From: an unidentified eubacterium SCB49
Lineage (GTDB): Bacteria > Bacteroidota > Bacteroidia > Flavobacteriales > Flavobacteriaceae
DNA length: 64,000 bases
Direction of reading: 5' to 3'
NCBI GenBank assembly: GCA_000170815.1
Contig: ABCO01000007.1
Span: forward strand, 1 to 64,000
Shown in pieces: positions 45,148 through 53,830 of the stretch. Positions within the stretch are counted from its first letter, which is position 1, and the number at the start of each line of letters is the position of its first letter. The translations under genes were made by a program, and so were the position numbers. The notes under the pieces were generated by a model, which was not told where the DNA came from, made no database searches, and saw nothing but the letters and a program-made list of their open reading frames with translations.

Positions 45148-45819
45148 TTAATAAAACTTATCAAAAGTAACAAGATTGTGCTGAATGGCATAAATGACTA
45201 ATCCCGCTACATTTTTAACATCTGTTTTTAACAATAAATTGTTTCTATGTACTTCAACTGTTCTACGGCTTATGTAGAGTTTTTCTCCAATCTCGACAGT
45301 GGTAAATTGTTGGCAAATAAGCTCTAGCACTTCAAGCTCTCTTTTTGATAACATGTTTTGATTAAACCCACTAAGGTTGATGGAAGTGTTTCTTTTATTA
45401 GCGCCATTTTTAATATAACCAAAAACTTTTTCATCGTAATAAAAACCATTCGTGTGAACTTCTCTGATGGTTTTTACCATTAAAGCTGGTGTGCTGTTTT
45501 TAGCAAGATATGCTACTGCTCCAATAGCAATCATATTAACTATAAAAGGTTTTGTGAAGTAGCTCGTTAATGCAATAACCTTGATATCTGGATAAGTATC
45601 TAGAATGATTTTCGTTGCTTGAACGCCATCCATTTCGGGCATTTTTAAATCTGTAATAATAATTTCAGGTTTTACCTTTGCTGTGTTTAGCTCATCTACT
45701 AGTTCTTTTCCGTCAGAGGCATCAAATAGAATGTTGATGTCGTCATGTTTGCTTAATATGGCACGTAAACCTTGTCTAAAAAGAAGCTCGTCATCTGCTA
45801 TGGCTATATTTATACTCAT
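45148..45819 (-). CDS. NarL/LuxR-type response regulator
   Basis: 223 residues. Receiver domain with acidic pocket ADDE, phosphoacceptor Asp57 in IIITDLKMPEMDG, TS in ALTSY, Lys in LAKNSTP; then a LuxR-type helix-turn-helix (about 155-215, LSKRELEVLELI, ISRRTVEVHRNN). It starts inside the end of the histidine kinase gene (4-bp ATGA overlap), so the two are translationally coupled. Its targets cannot be read from sequence. Confidence 0.94.
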   Translation of the reverse strand: MSINIAIADDELLFRQGLRAILSKHDDINILFDASDGKELVDELNTAKVKPEIIITDLKMPEMDGVQATKIILDTYPDIKVIALTSYFTKPFIVNMIAIGAVAYLAKNSTPALMVKTIREVHTNGFYYDEKVFGYIKNGANKRNTSINLSGFNQNMLSKRELEVLELICQQFTTVEIGEKLYISRRTVEVHRNNLLLKTDVKNVAGLVIYAIQHNLVTFDKFY

Positions 45820-46604
45820 ATTGTTTGTCTTGTTTTAAAATTAAAGGAACTTCCCGAAGGGATGTTACTTTCTATAGTTAAATCGCATTTTAATATTGAG
45901 GCTCTACTTTTTAAATTTTGTATTCCTAGTCCAGATTTAAAGTCTTTATTTGATGGGTTAAACCCTTTTCCATTGTCTGTGAATGTCAATTCAAATCCTG
46001 TAGTAGTTTTAATTAGATCTATTTTTAATTGAGTAGCATTTGCGTGCTTTAATGCATTATTAATGAGCTCTTGTACTATCCTAAAAATATGTAGTTCATC
46101 CATACTTGATATATTAGGGATAGATTCAATATGATATAGAATTTGCAGTTTTGACACCAAAATATAGTCGTCTAGCAACTCTTCAATTGCTACTTGGAGA
46201 CCAAATTTTTCTAAAATAGGCGGTAATAAATCGTGAGCTATTTTTCTTGAACTCTCTAAGACACTGTTATTAATTTCAAGAAGATGTTGGAGCGATACCG
46301 TATCTTCTTTTTCCATTTTATCATTTTCCAACAGTAAATTTGCTGTAAGACTTATTACGTTTAGCTTAGAGCTAATAGCATCGTGTAAGTCTTGCGCAAT
46401 ACGTTTTCTTTCTTCTTCTTGTGTTGTAATCGTAGCATGTAAGATCTCTCTTTGGTTTTTTAATTTAAGTTCAATCTTTTCAAGCTCTTTTTTAGTTATT
46501 TTTTTTCTTGAATAGAAAAAGAATAACATTAATCCAGTAGTAAGTAGTACAATGAAAATAATACAGTATACAAGAATGGCAATTATTTTTTCAGGTGTTT
46601 CCAT
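45816..46604 (-). CDS. Sensor histidine kinase (HisKA_3/NarX-type)
   Basis: 262 residues. One N-terminal transmembrane helix (about 8-30), a short coiled-coil linker, the HisKA_3 dimerisation helix with His74 in QDLHDAISSKLNVI, and a HATPase_c domain with N-box NALKHANATQ, DNGKGF and GLGIQNLKSR. There is almost no extracytoplasmic sensor domain, so the stimulus must come from the membrane or a partner. The neighbouring multi-pass membrane gene upstream overlaps it by 22 bp and is the likely sensor (inference). Confidence 0.93.
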   Translation of the reverse strand: METPEKIIAILVYCIIFIVLLTTGLMLFFFYSRKKITKKELEKIELKLKNQREILHATITTQEEERKRIAQDLHDAISSKLNVISLTANLLLENDKMEKEDTVSLQHLLEINNSVLESSRKIAHDLLPPILEKFGLQVAIEELLDDYILVSKLQILYHIESIPNISSMDELHIFRIVQELINNALKHANATQLKIDLIKTTTGFELTFTDNGKGFNPSNKDFKSGLGIQNLKSRASILKCDLTIESNIPSGSSFNFKTRQTI

Positions 46605-47251
46605 TTAAAAATTGTTTTCTTCCATTCTACAATAAATAATATAAGGAAAAATAAATATAATATGTTTTGAATAGTCCAAATGTTTCTTGCTGTCTCAATG
46701 CTTATTCCGTGTTCTGTCGCATCTGCCATTAAAAATGTCCCTAAAAAGAAAACTATTGTTGAACTTGAAATGTAAACAAGAATAGCTCCATTTATGTAAA
46801 AGTAGCTTTCTTTGTCTGATAGCATATTGTATAAATGTATAATGCTAAAAAAAATAAGAGGTACGTTAGTTATGAATATTTCATACAAACTAAGTTCAAA
46901 GTATTTTTCGGGCTTTAAAGCATAATAAATAATTAATGATGTAACTACTAAAACGATTAATCTAAACACCCATTTTTTTTGATTGGGTTTAAAAATCTTT
47001 CTGTAAAATAAGCTTAAAAATAAAAACTGTAGCCAAAAATAATAATGCGCAACATATAAGTTGTTAAGACCTTTATAAGCGGTGTACATTGTAATACTAT
47101 GAGTGACAAATAGAGATAGTATAAAAAGTGCAAGATATCTGGTTTTTGCAGATCCTTTATTTTTGACCCAGCTGTACAGATATAAAATTGTATTTATTAG
47201 GGTGCAAATTGTAATTAAATCTTTTATTATATCTCTGAAAATTTGCATCAA
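46583..47251 (-). CDS. Hypothetical multi-pass membrane protein, probable sensor partner
   Basis: 222 residues, not recognised. About seven hydrophobic helices can be placed (about 10-30, 38-60, 67-86, 95-112, 122-142, 155-175, 195-212), with a basic C-terminal tail KKTIFKWKHLKK inside. No catalytic motif. It overlaps the start of the histidine kinase gene by 22 bp and starts 9 bp after the Cys-ending protein gene. By position I infer it passes a membrane signal to the kinase, which has no sensor domain of its own; there is no direct evidence. Confidence 0.78.
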   Translation of the reverse strand: MMQIFRDIIKDLITICTLINTILYLYSWVKNKGSAKTRYLALFILSLFVTHSITMYTAYKGLNNLYVAHYYFWLQFLFLSLFYRKIFKPNQKKWVFRLIVLVVTSLIIYYALKPEKYFELSLYEIFITNVPLIFFSIIHLYNMLSDKESYFYINGAILVYISSSTIVFFLGTFLMADATEHGISIETARNIWTIQNILYLFFLILFIVEWKKTIFKWKHLKK

Positions 47252-47260
47252 CTGTTCTTT

Positions 47261-47689
47261 TTAATGGAATAAAGGACTTTTTTTATCACAAAATACAGGG
47301 CATGGATAACAAAAATTAAATGCTCCGCTACCAGAAAGAGGTACCTTAAGAGAGTTTGATGTTCCTTCAACCTGATCCTGATATTCGTCACCTACTTCTA
47401 CGGCACCTACTAGTACCATTTTTTCTGTAGTTACTCCATTTTCATCTGGGCCAATACCTAAGTAGGCTCTAATTGCAGGGTTTAATGGGTTGTTTGTGTT
47501 TAGTTTATATGTTCCTGATCTTGTTGCGTCTAGCTCTAAAACGTTTAGCTCTTTTAAGAGGTTGATAATAGCTTCCATAGGTAGCAAAAAAGCTTTAGAA
47601 TTATTAGGGTATTTAGATTGCCAAGCAGCTGTCCAATCTATGGCATCTTCAATAGTTATCCCTTTTTCAGGAAGTTTATTATTATTCAT
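47261..47689 (-). CDS. Hypothetical protein with Cys-rich C-terminal tail
   Basis: 142 residues, not recognised. There is no signal peptide. The protein is soluble and helical in its N-terminal half (ITIEDAIDWTAAWQSKYP, MEAIINLLKELNVLELDAT), followed by a polar middle (YLGIGPDENGVTTEKMVLVG), and ends in a Cys/Pro tail FCYPCPVFCDKK with three Cys in eight residues, which could bind metal or be oxidised. It is the first gene of the sensor operon, so it may be a cytosolic partner of the membrane protein; this is inference. Confidence 0.75.
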   Translation of the reverse strand: MNNNKLPEKGITIEDAIDWTAAWQSKYPNNSKAFLLPMEAIINLLKELNVLELDATRSGTYKLNTNNPLNPAIRAYLGIGPDENGVTTEKMVLVGAVEVGDEYQDQVEGTSNSLKVPLSGSGAFNFCYPCPVFCDKKSPLFH

Positions 47690-47980
47690 AATGTTAATTT
47701 TATTTGATTAGTAGGAGCTAAGTTCACTAATTAATTTCAAATAAAATAGAAATCAGTCATAATTAGGGGAAAACACTTAATTTATAAAATACGTATTTAT
47801 ACGTAATATGGGGGTATTTTTTTATCTTATGTTTGTTGCATACAGAAATATTATTTAAAATTAAGTTCGTTTTAACCAAATAAATTTTAAAGATAACTCT
47901 GAATATTATGTATATTATAAGCATAAATAAATTCCCTGGTAGTTTGAGGAGACTATTGGGGTTTTTTTTATTCCGAAATA
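47690..47980. promoter_or_regulatory. Leader region of the sensor operon, AT-rich with dyad
   Basis: 291 bp between the divergent-side start of the Cys-tail protein (47689) and the end of the rhodanese gene. TACGTA-TTTA-TACGTA (47790-47805) is a perfect inverted repeat about 100 bp upstream of the operon start. A run GGGGG followed by TATTTTTTT lies next to it. No gene is supported here. Confidence 0.4.
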
Positions 47981-48286
47981 TTACAGTTTTTTATACAATG
48001 AATGCCATCCGCCTCCATTCATACTTTCAATCCCATTACTTTTTAAAATCGCCGAAGCACTTCCGCTTCGCATACCACTGGCACAACAGCAAATAACAGG
48101 TTTGTTCCATTTTTTTATTTCGTTCACCTTCGCGGCTACTTGTTGTAGCGGGATGTGTTTAGAGCCTGGTATTGCTCCGCCATCATATTCTGCTTTAGAG
48201 CGAACATCAAGAATTATTGCACCCCTGTCTGAAAAATCTTTAATCTTGTTTCCTTTATTTCCAAATATAAAATCTAATAGTCCCAT
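47981..48286 (-). CDS. Rhodanese-like domain protein
   Basis: 101 residues from the ATG at 48286 (MGLLDFIFG); an upstream alternative adds a stretch that overlaps the preceding gene. The rhodanese fold shows ILDVRSKAEYDGGAIPGSKHIPL and the active-site loop CCCASGMRSGSA with the catalytic Cys, so it could carry persulfide sulfur. No signal peptide. It begins 10 bp after the aromatic amino acid hydroxylase stop and is probably co-transcribed. Confidence 0.9.
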   Translation of the reverse strand: MGLLDFIFGNKGNKIKDFSDRGAIILDVRSKAEYDGGAIPGSKHIPLQQVAAKVNEIKKWNKPVICCCASGMRSGSASAILKSNGIESMNGGGWHSLYKKL

Positions 48287-48296
48287 TTTTTCTTTT

Positions 48297-50045
48297 CTAT
48301 TGTTTGTTGATGTCAATAAGCGCAAGACCAGCCTCAATTAAATGCTTTACTTGTGGTTTGTTATTTTGTAATGATTGTAAATGCTGTAATATTTCAGAAG
48401 CACGTGTTAGCTCATACATTTCCAGCGCTAATAACCAGTCGTTAGGATGCTCCGCTTTTATCGTTTTAAACGCATTTTCTATTTCAGAAAAAGTATAGTT
48501 GTCACGCTTAGACTGTCGTAACGTTCTAATTTCTTTGTATAAATTATTCAATGCTTTTTCTTCTTCTGAAATAGCAACGACATCACCCAATGTGCTTAAT
48601 TGGTGTTCTACAAGATTAAATGATAGGTAGTCTGCTGCTCCAGCAAATGCCGAAATAATCTCTTTACCTACTGCCATGTCAAAATCTCCTTGTTCTGGAG
48701 TAAAAAGCACTTCGTCTTTATAGGTTACGGTACAGTCTGTAAACTGAATGAGCATAAGTTCGCCTTTCAGGTTACGCATTCCTGTAACGTTCATACCTTT
48801 TACTTTAATGCCGCTTTCAAACTCAAATTCAATAGGTTTTCCGTCATAAAAATCATAGGCAGAAAGATCTCTCGGTCCCATGTTTTCTATGGCAAGGTTT
48901 ATCCCTTTTAGCTTTCCTAGTGGACTCCTAAAACCGTTTGTGTGTCTTGTTACTCCGTGACCTATTATTTCTGTTTCACGGTAAGCAAGTGCTGTTTCAC
49001 CTTCGGTTTCAAAATAAACGACCTCATTATCTTCGTTTCTAATCATTCTTGTAAACACGCCAGATACTTGTAAGCCAGTAGAGATCTCGATGGTTCCTAA
49101 TTGTTTAGACTCTATCAGCTTATTTAATCCTCGCCATCCCCCTTTACGTACGGCCATTGTGTTTGCAAATTCTTCTAAAACTTGTTGTAAATAAGCAAAA
49201 TCTGGAGTGACATAAAGCTGAGGTTGTGGTTTTGTTATATCAAAATCTTGATAAGCAGCTTCTATGGAGTATGGTATTTTTTTAACTTCATCTTTCATAC
49301 ACCATTCACTTTCGCCAATGGAAGATAGTAAGCCAGCGCCATATATTTTTGGGTTTTCAACGGTTCCTACCATTCCATATTCTACAGTCCACCAGTGTAG
49401 GTTTCTTATTAGTGCAATTTCCGAAGCGACTACTTCTTTGTTTTGTAAATCTTCAACACGTTTTTCTGCGTTTGCAATTTTTTCTTCCGAAATACCTTCG
49501 GCTTCTTTTAAAATAGAGAGTTCTCTTACGGCTTCATACATTTCCATGTCATGAGCGCTAGAGATTGCTTTGGCTCCTATTTCTCCAAAACGTCTTAGGT
49601 ATTCTGCATAATCTGGACTTGCAATAATAGGGGCGTGACCGGCGCCTTCATGAATAATGTCTGGTGCTGGTGTGTATTCTATGTTTTCTAGTTGACGGAT
49701 GTCACTTGCAATCACAAGTACTTTGTAGGCTTGGAATTCCATAAAAGCATTGGGAGGTATAAAACCGTCTACTGCAACTGCAGCCCAGCCTATTTCTTTT
49801 AAAATTCGGTTCATGCCATACATAGACGGAATCTCATCTATAGAAATACCTGTTTGCTTTAAGCCATCTAGATAGCTTCCGTGTGCGACTTTACTAAGAT
49901 AGTCTACATTTTTACGCATAACAAAACGCCATACGGCCTGATTAATAGGGGTATAGTGTTCGTAATTTTGTGGCTTGATATATTGTTTTAAATGTGGTGG
50001 TAATCTATCAAGTAATTCGTTGCTGTCTATGCGTTCTTCTATCAT
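48297..50045 (-). CDS. Aromatic amino acid hydroxylase (phenylalanine-4-hydroxylase-like)
   Basis: 582 residues, about twice a bacterial phenylalanine hydroxylase. The pterin-dependent non-haem iron domain lies in the N-terminal half: the iron-binding HEGAGHAP (two His about 130-136), with a Glu further along in NLHWWTVEYGMVG, and YGAGLLSSIGE. The C-terminal ~280 residues are another region (beta-rich KGMNVTGMRNLKGELMLIQF, then helices) of a type common in Bacteroidota hydroxylases but not in the short enzymes. The substrate is most likely Phe; Trp or Tyr cannot be excluded. It is divergent from proC. Confidence 0.88.
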   Translation of the reverse strand: MIEERIDSNELLDRLPPHLKQYIKPQNYEHYTPINQAVWRFVMRKNVDYLSKVAHGSYLDGLKQTGISIDEIPSMYGMNRILKEIGWAAVAVDGFIPPNAFMEFQAYKVLVIASDIRQLENIEYTPAPDIIHEGAGHAPIIASPDYAEYLRRFGEIGAKAISSAHDMEMYEAVRELSILKEAEGISEEKIANAEKRVEDLQNKEVVASEIALIRNLHWWTVEYGMVGTVENPKIYGAGLLSSIGESEWCMKDEVKKIPYSIEAAYQDFDITKPQPQLYVTPDFAYLQQVLEEFANTMAVRKGGWRGLNKLIESKQLGTIEISTGLQVSGVFTRMIRNEDNEVVYFETEGETALAYRETEIIGHGVTRHTNGFRSPLGKLKGINLAIENMGPRDLSAYDFYDGKPIEFEFESGIKVKGMNVTGMRNLKGELMLIQFTDCTVTYKDEVLFTPEQGDFDMAVGKEIISAFAGAADYLSFNLVEHQLSTLGDVVAISEEEKALNNLYKEIRTLRQSKRDNYTFSEIENAFKTIKAEHPNDWLLALEMYELTRASEILQHLQSLQNNKPQVKHLIEAGLALIDINKQ

Positions 50046-50158
50046 ATATCAAAAGTAGGAAGTTATTGGTAAAACTTACAATAAATATTAATATTTCGGC
50101 CTTGATTAACAGAAACCTAAAGAAGAATTGTAATTTAGTAGTCAAATTAAAAACAGTC

Positions 50159-50959
50159 ATGAAAATAGCAATCATAGGAGCAGGTAATTTAGGGCAGTCC
50201 ATCGCAAATGGATTGTTGCAGGATACCCTTGTAGTATCATTGTACATCACTAAAAGAAACGTGTCAGAAATATCGGCGTTAAAAAAACATGAAAATGTGG
50301 TGGTCACTTCAGATAATATAGAAGCGGTTAAAAATTCTGAACTATTAATTTTTGCAGTGCAGCCAGCTCATTTTGAAGGAGTTTTAAATGAAATAAAGCC
50401 TTATATCACAGATAGGCATACCGTTATTTCTACAATAACGGGATATTCTATAGCTAAAATAGAAGCACAATTAAGCGTAAAGCAAGCGATTATTAGAGCG
50501 ATGCCCAATACCGCTATTGCTGTTGGAAAATCTATGACTTGTATTTGTAGTAATGTCTCGGCAGAAAAAAGGGTAGATGTTGCACAGAAAATATTTAATA
50601 GCTTAGGGCATTCGTTGTTAATTCCAGAATCTCAAATGCAAGCGGCAACGGTTGTTTGTGCTAGTGGTATCGCATTCTGGATGCGACTGATTAGAGCTAC
50701 CACGCAAGCAGCGATTCAATTAGGGTTTGATGCGAAAGAAGCACAGCAGTTGGCAATGTTTACAAGCGAAGGGGCTGCAAATTTATTGATACAAAGCGGT
50801 AAACACCCAGAAGAAGAAATAGATCGAGTAACGACCCCAAAAGGATGTACCATAGAAGGTTTAAATGAGATGGAACATAAGGGTTTAAGTTCTTCGCTTA
50901 TTCAAGGAATGGTGGCATCTTTTAATAAAATAAATACGATTAAAACAGATCAGCTTTAG
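50159..50959 (+). CDS. proC: Pyrroline-5-carboxylate reductase
   Basis: 266 residues from the ATG at 50159. It reduces pyrroline-5-carboxylate to proline with NAD(P)H. Seen: the Rossmann motif MKIAIIGAGNLGQSIANGL, FAVQPAHF, IIRAMPNTAIAVG, and the C-terminal signature VTTPKGCTIEGLNEME. The longer frame upstream runs through the divergent hydroxylase gene's leader and has no family similarity. The family signature VTTPxGxT is kept. Confidence 0.93.
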   Translation: MKIAIIGAGNLGQSIANGLLQDTLVVSLYITKRNVSEISALKKHENVVVTSDNIEAVKNSELLIFAVQPAHFEGVLNEIKPYITDRHTVISTITGYSIAKIEAQLSVKQAIIRAMPNTAIAVGKSMTCICSNVSAEKRVDVAQKIFNSLGHSLLIPESQMQAATVVCASGIAFWMRLIRATTQAAIQLGFDAKEAQQLAMFTSEGAANLLIQSGKHPEEEIDRVTTPKGCTIEGLNEMEHKGLSSSLIQGMVASFNKINTIKTDQL

Positions 50960-50988
50960 CTTTACAAATTTTGAAAAGTGAAAAATCC

Positions 50989-51017
50989 GTTTCGTTTTCG
51001 ATTTCAGTTTCGATTTC
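50989..51017 (+). repeat. GTTTCGATTTC-type simple repeat before TetR-type regulator gene
   Basis: GTTTCGTTTTCGATTTCAGT and a further TTCGATTTC: a run of 6- and 12-bp words. The same run occurs at 59089-59118 before paaJ, and a short inverted version (GAAATCGAAAC) at 55089-55099 before paaD. Confidence 0.7.
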
Positions 51018-51037
51018 AAAACGTATCTTCGTTCTAA

Positions 51038-51604
51038 ATGAAATCTACTCGCAAACAAGAAATAATAAACATAGCAGCCCGGCTTTTTAAAGAACGAGGC
51101 TTTAATGCTGTCTCTATGCGTGACATAGCATTGGCAATGGATATGAAAGCAGCGAGCTTGTACAATCATATTTCCGGAAAACAAGAAATTTTGGCAACGC
51201 TCATACTAGAAGTAGCAGAAGAGTTTATAAATAAAATGAATTCAATTGCTTCTGAAACGTCAACTCCATTGCAAAAAATTAAAAAAGTAATTGAAGTGCA
51301 TATTGATATCACCGTTAATTATTCTGAGCATATCGCAACACTCAATAATGACTGGATACACCTAGAAGGTGATGCCTTAAAAAGTGTTGTTAAAATGCGA
51401 GAAGATTATGAAGAGAATTTTCGAAACATTATAAAACAAGGTATTTCTGAAAAGCAAATAAAACCACAACATCCAGAAGTGATCTTGTTTTCGATACTCT
51501 CTACCTTGAGAAATTTGTATCTCTGGAATGAAAAGCGTGGAAAAATGGATGTAAATGTCTTAAAGAAAGATATGGTGTCTGTTTTGATTAATGGAATCAT
51601 TTAA
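51038..51604 (+). CDS. TetR/AcrR family regulator, probable PaaR
   Basis: 188 residues. N-terminal TetR helix-turn-helix (about 5-50, RKQEIINIAARLFKERGFNA, VSMRDIALAMDMKAASLYNH), then a helical ligand-binding domain. It lies 148 bp before paaE in the same direction, and a perfect palindrome stands in between. In other bacteria TetR-type PaaR proteins repress paa operons and release DNA when phenylacetyl-CoA binds. The same role is inferred here from position and the palindrome. Confidence 0.87.
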   Translation: MKSTRKQEIINIAARLFKERGFNAVSMRDIALAMDMKAASLYNHISGKQEILATLILEVAEEFINKMNSIASETSTPLQKIKKVIEVHIDITVNYSEHIATLNNDWIHLEGDALKSVVKMREDYEENFRNIIKQGISEKQIKPQHPEVILFSILSTLRNLYLWNEKRGKMDVNVLKKDMVSVLINGII

Positions 51605-51667
51605 TTAAACTATTTTATTCTGTATATTGCTAATTAAACTTTTAAATTATTGATTGTTAGCTTGTTA

Positions 51668-51699
51668 TAGCTTTGTGTTTGATACTTAAACTACATTTG
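51668..51699 (+). promoter_or_regulatory. Candidate paaE promoter elements
   Basis: Two matches to TAnnTTTG, TAGCTTTG (51668-51675) and TACATTTG (51692-51699). A TTG lies 15-16 bp before each, a little short of the usual 19. The second would start transcription at about 51706, right at the palindrome. Confidence 0.45.
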
Positions 51700-51706
51700 T
51701 GATTCT

Positions 51707-51724
51707 AACTAACAATTGTTAGTT
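51707..51724 (+). promoter_or_regulatory. Perfect 18-bp palindrome, candidate operator of the TetR regulator
   Basis: AACTAACAATTGTTAGTT is its own complement over all 18 bases. It lies between the regulator gene and paaE, 27 bp before the GTG start and just after the -7 elements. A half-site ATTGTTAG recurs upstream at 51653-51660. TetR-family dimers bind such sites; the exact protein-DNA pairing is inferred. Confidence 0.7.
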
Positions 51725-51751
51725 TTGTGACAACTAAATCAAAAAATACCT

Positions 51752-52825
51752 GTGGCTATATTTCACAAACTCAAGATAAAGGATATCTACAAGGAGACAG
51801 ACGATACGTCTGTAATCACCTTTGATATTCCTTCAGAAATTTTAAGTGAATTTAAATTTCGTCAAGGACAACACTTAACCTTAAAAGCCGATATAGATGG
51901 CAAAGACACAAGACGTTCTTATAGTCTTTGTTCGGGCCCAGAAGAAGGCGAATGGAAAGTGGCTGTTAAAAAGATCATTGGAGGTGCTTTTTCAACCTTC
52001 GTAAATGAAACACTACAAACCGGTGATACGCTAGAAGTTATGGCGCCTAGTGGTAACTTTGGAGTTGCCTGTCAACCTTCCGAAGCAAAAAACTATTTGT
52101 TCTTTGCAGCAGGAAGTGGTATTACACCTGTGCTGTCGATGGTAAAAGCACATTTGGCTGCCGAGCCTCAGTCTACTTGTAAGTTGTTTTATGTAAACAA
52201 AACGGCAAAGTCTATTATTTTTAAAGAAGCATTAGAGCAGCTTAGAAATAAATATTTTGGAAGATTTGAAATCTATTATTTCTTAACCAAAGAACGTCGT
52301 GATATCGCATTGTTTAACGGTCGTTTTGACGATGAAAAAATGGCGGTTTTAACCAAGAATTTTATTGATATTCCAGATACAAATGACGTGTTTCTTTGCG
52401 GGCCAGAGGCAATGGTGAATTATGTAAGTGAGTATTTGGTTACAGCAGGTTTGCCTAAAGAAAATGTACATTTTGAGCTGTTTGTAACAGGATTAACCGA
52501 AGAAGATATAGCAAGAGCAGAACGCTTAGCAAAACAAAATGTAGAGGGAACAGAGGTGACAATCGTTGATGGTGGAAAAGAGTTCTCTTTTGTGATGACT
52601 AAAGAATACGATAACATACTTGATGCAGCCTTAGGTGCTGGGGCAGATTTGCCTTTTGCGTGTAAGGGAGGTGTTTGTAGTACTTGCAAATGCGAAGTGA
52701 AAGATGGTGATGTAGAGATGAAAATAAATTATGCGTTAAGTGATAAAGAAGTGTCACAAAACCTAGTGTTGAGCTGTCAAGCAGTGCCAACCACAGATAA
52801 AGTAATAGTAGATTTTGATGTCTAA
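51752..52825 (+). CDS. paaE: Phenylacetyl-CoA epoxidase, reductase subunit PaaE
   Basis: 357 residues. It passes electrons from NADPH through FAD and an iron-sulfur cluster to the PaaAC oxygenase. Seen: FRQGQHLTLKADI, RRSYSLCSGPEE (FAD), FFAAGSGITPVLSM (NAD(P)H), FLCGPEAMV, and the C-terminal plant-type 2Fe-2S ligands CKGGVCSTCKCEV with a distant C in LSCQ. The start is GTG: the only alternative before it is blocked by an in-frame stop at 51728, and MAIFHKLKIKDI fits the family. First gene of the paa operon here (order E-A-B-C-D). Confidence 0.94.
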   Translation: MAIFHKLKIKDIYKETDDTSVITFDIPSEILSEFKFRQGQHLTLKADIDGKDTRRSYSLCSGPEEGEWKVAVKKIIGGAFSTFVNETLQTGDTLEVMAPSGNFGVACQPSEAKNYLFFAAGSGITPVLSMVKAHLAAEPQSTCKLFYVNKTAKSIIFKEALEQLRNKYFGRFEIYYFLTKERRDIALFNGRFDDEKMAVLTKNFIDIPDTNDVFLCGPEAMVNYVSEYLVTAGLPKENVHFELFVTGLTEEDIARAERLAKQNVEGTEVTIVDGGKEFSFVMTKEYDNILDAALGAGADLPFACKGGVCSTCKCEVKDGDVEMKINYALSDKEVSQNLVLSCQAVPTTDKVIVDFDV

Positions 52826-52828
52826 TTA

Positions 52829-52858
52829 GCTTATGGCTTAAGGCCTAAAGCATAAAGC
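52829..52858. repeat. GCTTATGGCTTAAGG-type palindromic repeat between paaE and paaA
   Basis: The 30-bp spacer is made of GCTTA/TAAAGC words arranged around AAGGCCT, so it is almost self-complementary. Confidence 0.6.
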
Positions 52859-52866
52859 AGAATAAA

Positions 52867-53823
52867 ATGAGCAACGAACAGATTAAAAATTTAGAAGAGA
52901 TTTTTGAAGCACGCATTGCGCGAGACGAAAAAATAGAGCCTAAAGATTGGATGCCAGAGAAGTATCGTAAAACACATATTAGACAAATGAGCCAGCACGC
53001 TCATAGCGAGATTATAGGAATGTTACCGGAAGGAAACTGGATTACAAGAGCGCCTTCTTTAAGAAGAAAAGCGGCCTTGTTAGCTAAAGTGCAAGATGAA
53101 GCTGGTCACGGTTTGTATTTGTATTCTGCTTGTGAGACTTTAGGGGTTTCTCGTGATGAGCTGTATGAGCAGTTGCACACCGGGAAAGCAAAATACTCCT
53201 CTATTTTTAATTATCCAACAGTAACTTGGGCAGATATGGGGGCAATTGGTTGGCTTGTAGATGGTGCAGCCATAATTAATCAGGTGCCTTTGTGTAATAC
53301 CTCTTTTGGTCCTTATGCCAGAGCAATGGTGCGTGTGTGTAAAGAAGAAAGTTTTCACCAAAGACAAGGATTTGAGATTATGTTAAAACTTTGTAACGGT
53401 ACTCAAGAACAGAAAGACATGGCGCAAGATGCTTTAAATAGATGGTGGTGGCCTAGTTTAATGATGTTGGGACCTACAGATGCAGAAAGCATTCATACAG
53501 AACAATCCATGAAATGGAAACTAAAACGAAAGTCTAATGATGATCTTCGTCAACAATTTATCGATCAAACAGTGCCTCAGGCAGAACTTCTAGGTTTGAC
53601 CATTCCAGATCCAGACTTAAAATGGAATGACGAAAAAGGAGTCTATGATTTTGGCGAAATTGATTGGGATGAATTTTGGCAAGTTGTAAAAGGTCACGGG
53701 CCTTGTAACAAGAAAAGAATGAAAGACAGAGTTAGTGCTTGGGATAATGGAAAATGGGTGCGTGATGCAGCTATGGCTCATGCAGAGAAGAAAGAAGCAA
53801 AAAAATTAAAAGAAGCAATTTAA
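52867..53823 (+). CDS. paaA: Phenylacetyl-CoA epoxidase subunit PaaA
   Basis: 318 residues. The catalytic diiron oxygenase subunit that epoxidises the aromatic ring of phenylacetyl-CoA. Seen: [20 protein letters not shown], the ferritin-like metal motifs in [13 protein letters not shown] and [13 protein letters not shown], and [11 protein letters not shown]. Length as usual for the family. It comes 41 bp after paaE, spacer filled by a repeat. Confidence 0.97.
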   Translation: MSNEQIKNLEEIFEARIARDEKIEPKDWMPEKYRKTHIRQMSQHAHSEIIGMLPEGNWITRAPSLRRKAALLAKVQDEAGHGLYLYSACETLGVSRDELYEQLHTGKAKYSSIFNYPTVTWADMGAIGWLVDGAAIINQVPLCNTSFGPYARAMVRVCKEESFHQRQGFEIMLKLCNGTQEQKDMAQDALNRWWWPSLMMLGPTDAESIHTEQSMKWKLKRKSNDDLRQQFIDQTVPQAELLGLTIPDPDLKWNDEKGVYDFGEIDWDEFWQVVKGHGPCNKKRMKDRVSAWDNGKWVRDAAMAHAEKKEAKKLKEAI

Positions 53824-53830
53824 AATAGTA

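Noticed and set aside
47908..48096. Short plus-strand frame at the end of the rhodanese gene
   Set aside because: Overlaps the rhodanese coding sequence antisense; no supporting feature.
49994..50158. Extended N terminus of ProC
   Set aside because: Runs antisense into the hydroxylase gene and its leader; the Rossmann motif begins directly at the ATG at 50159.
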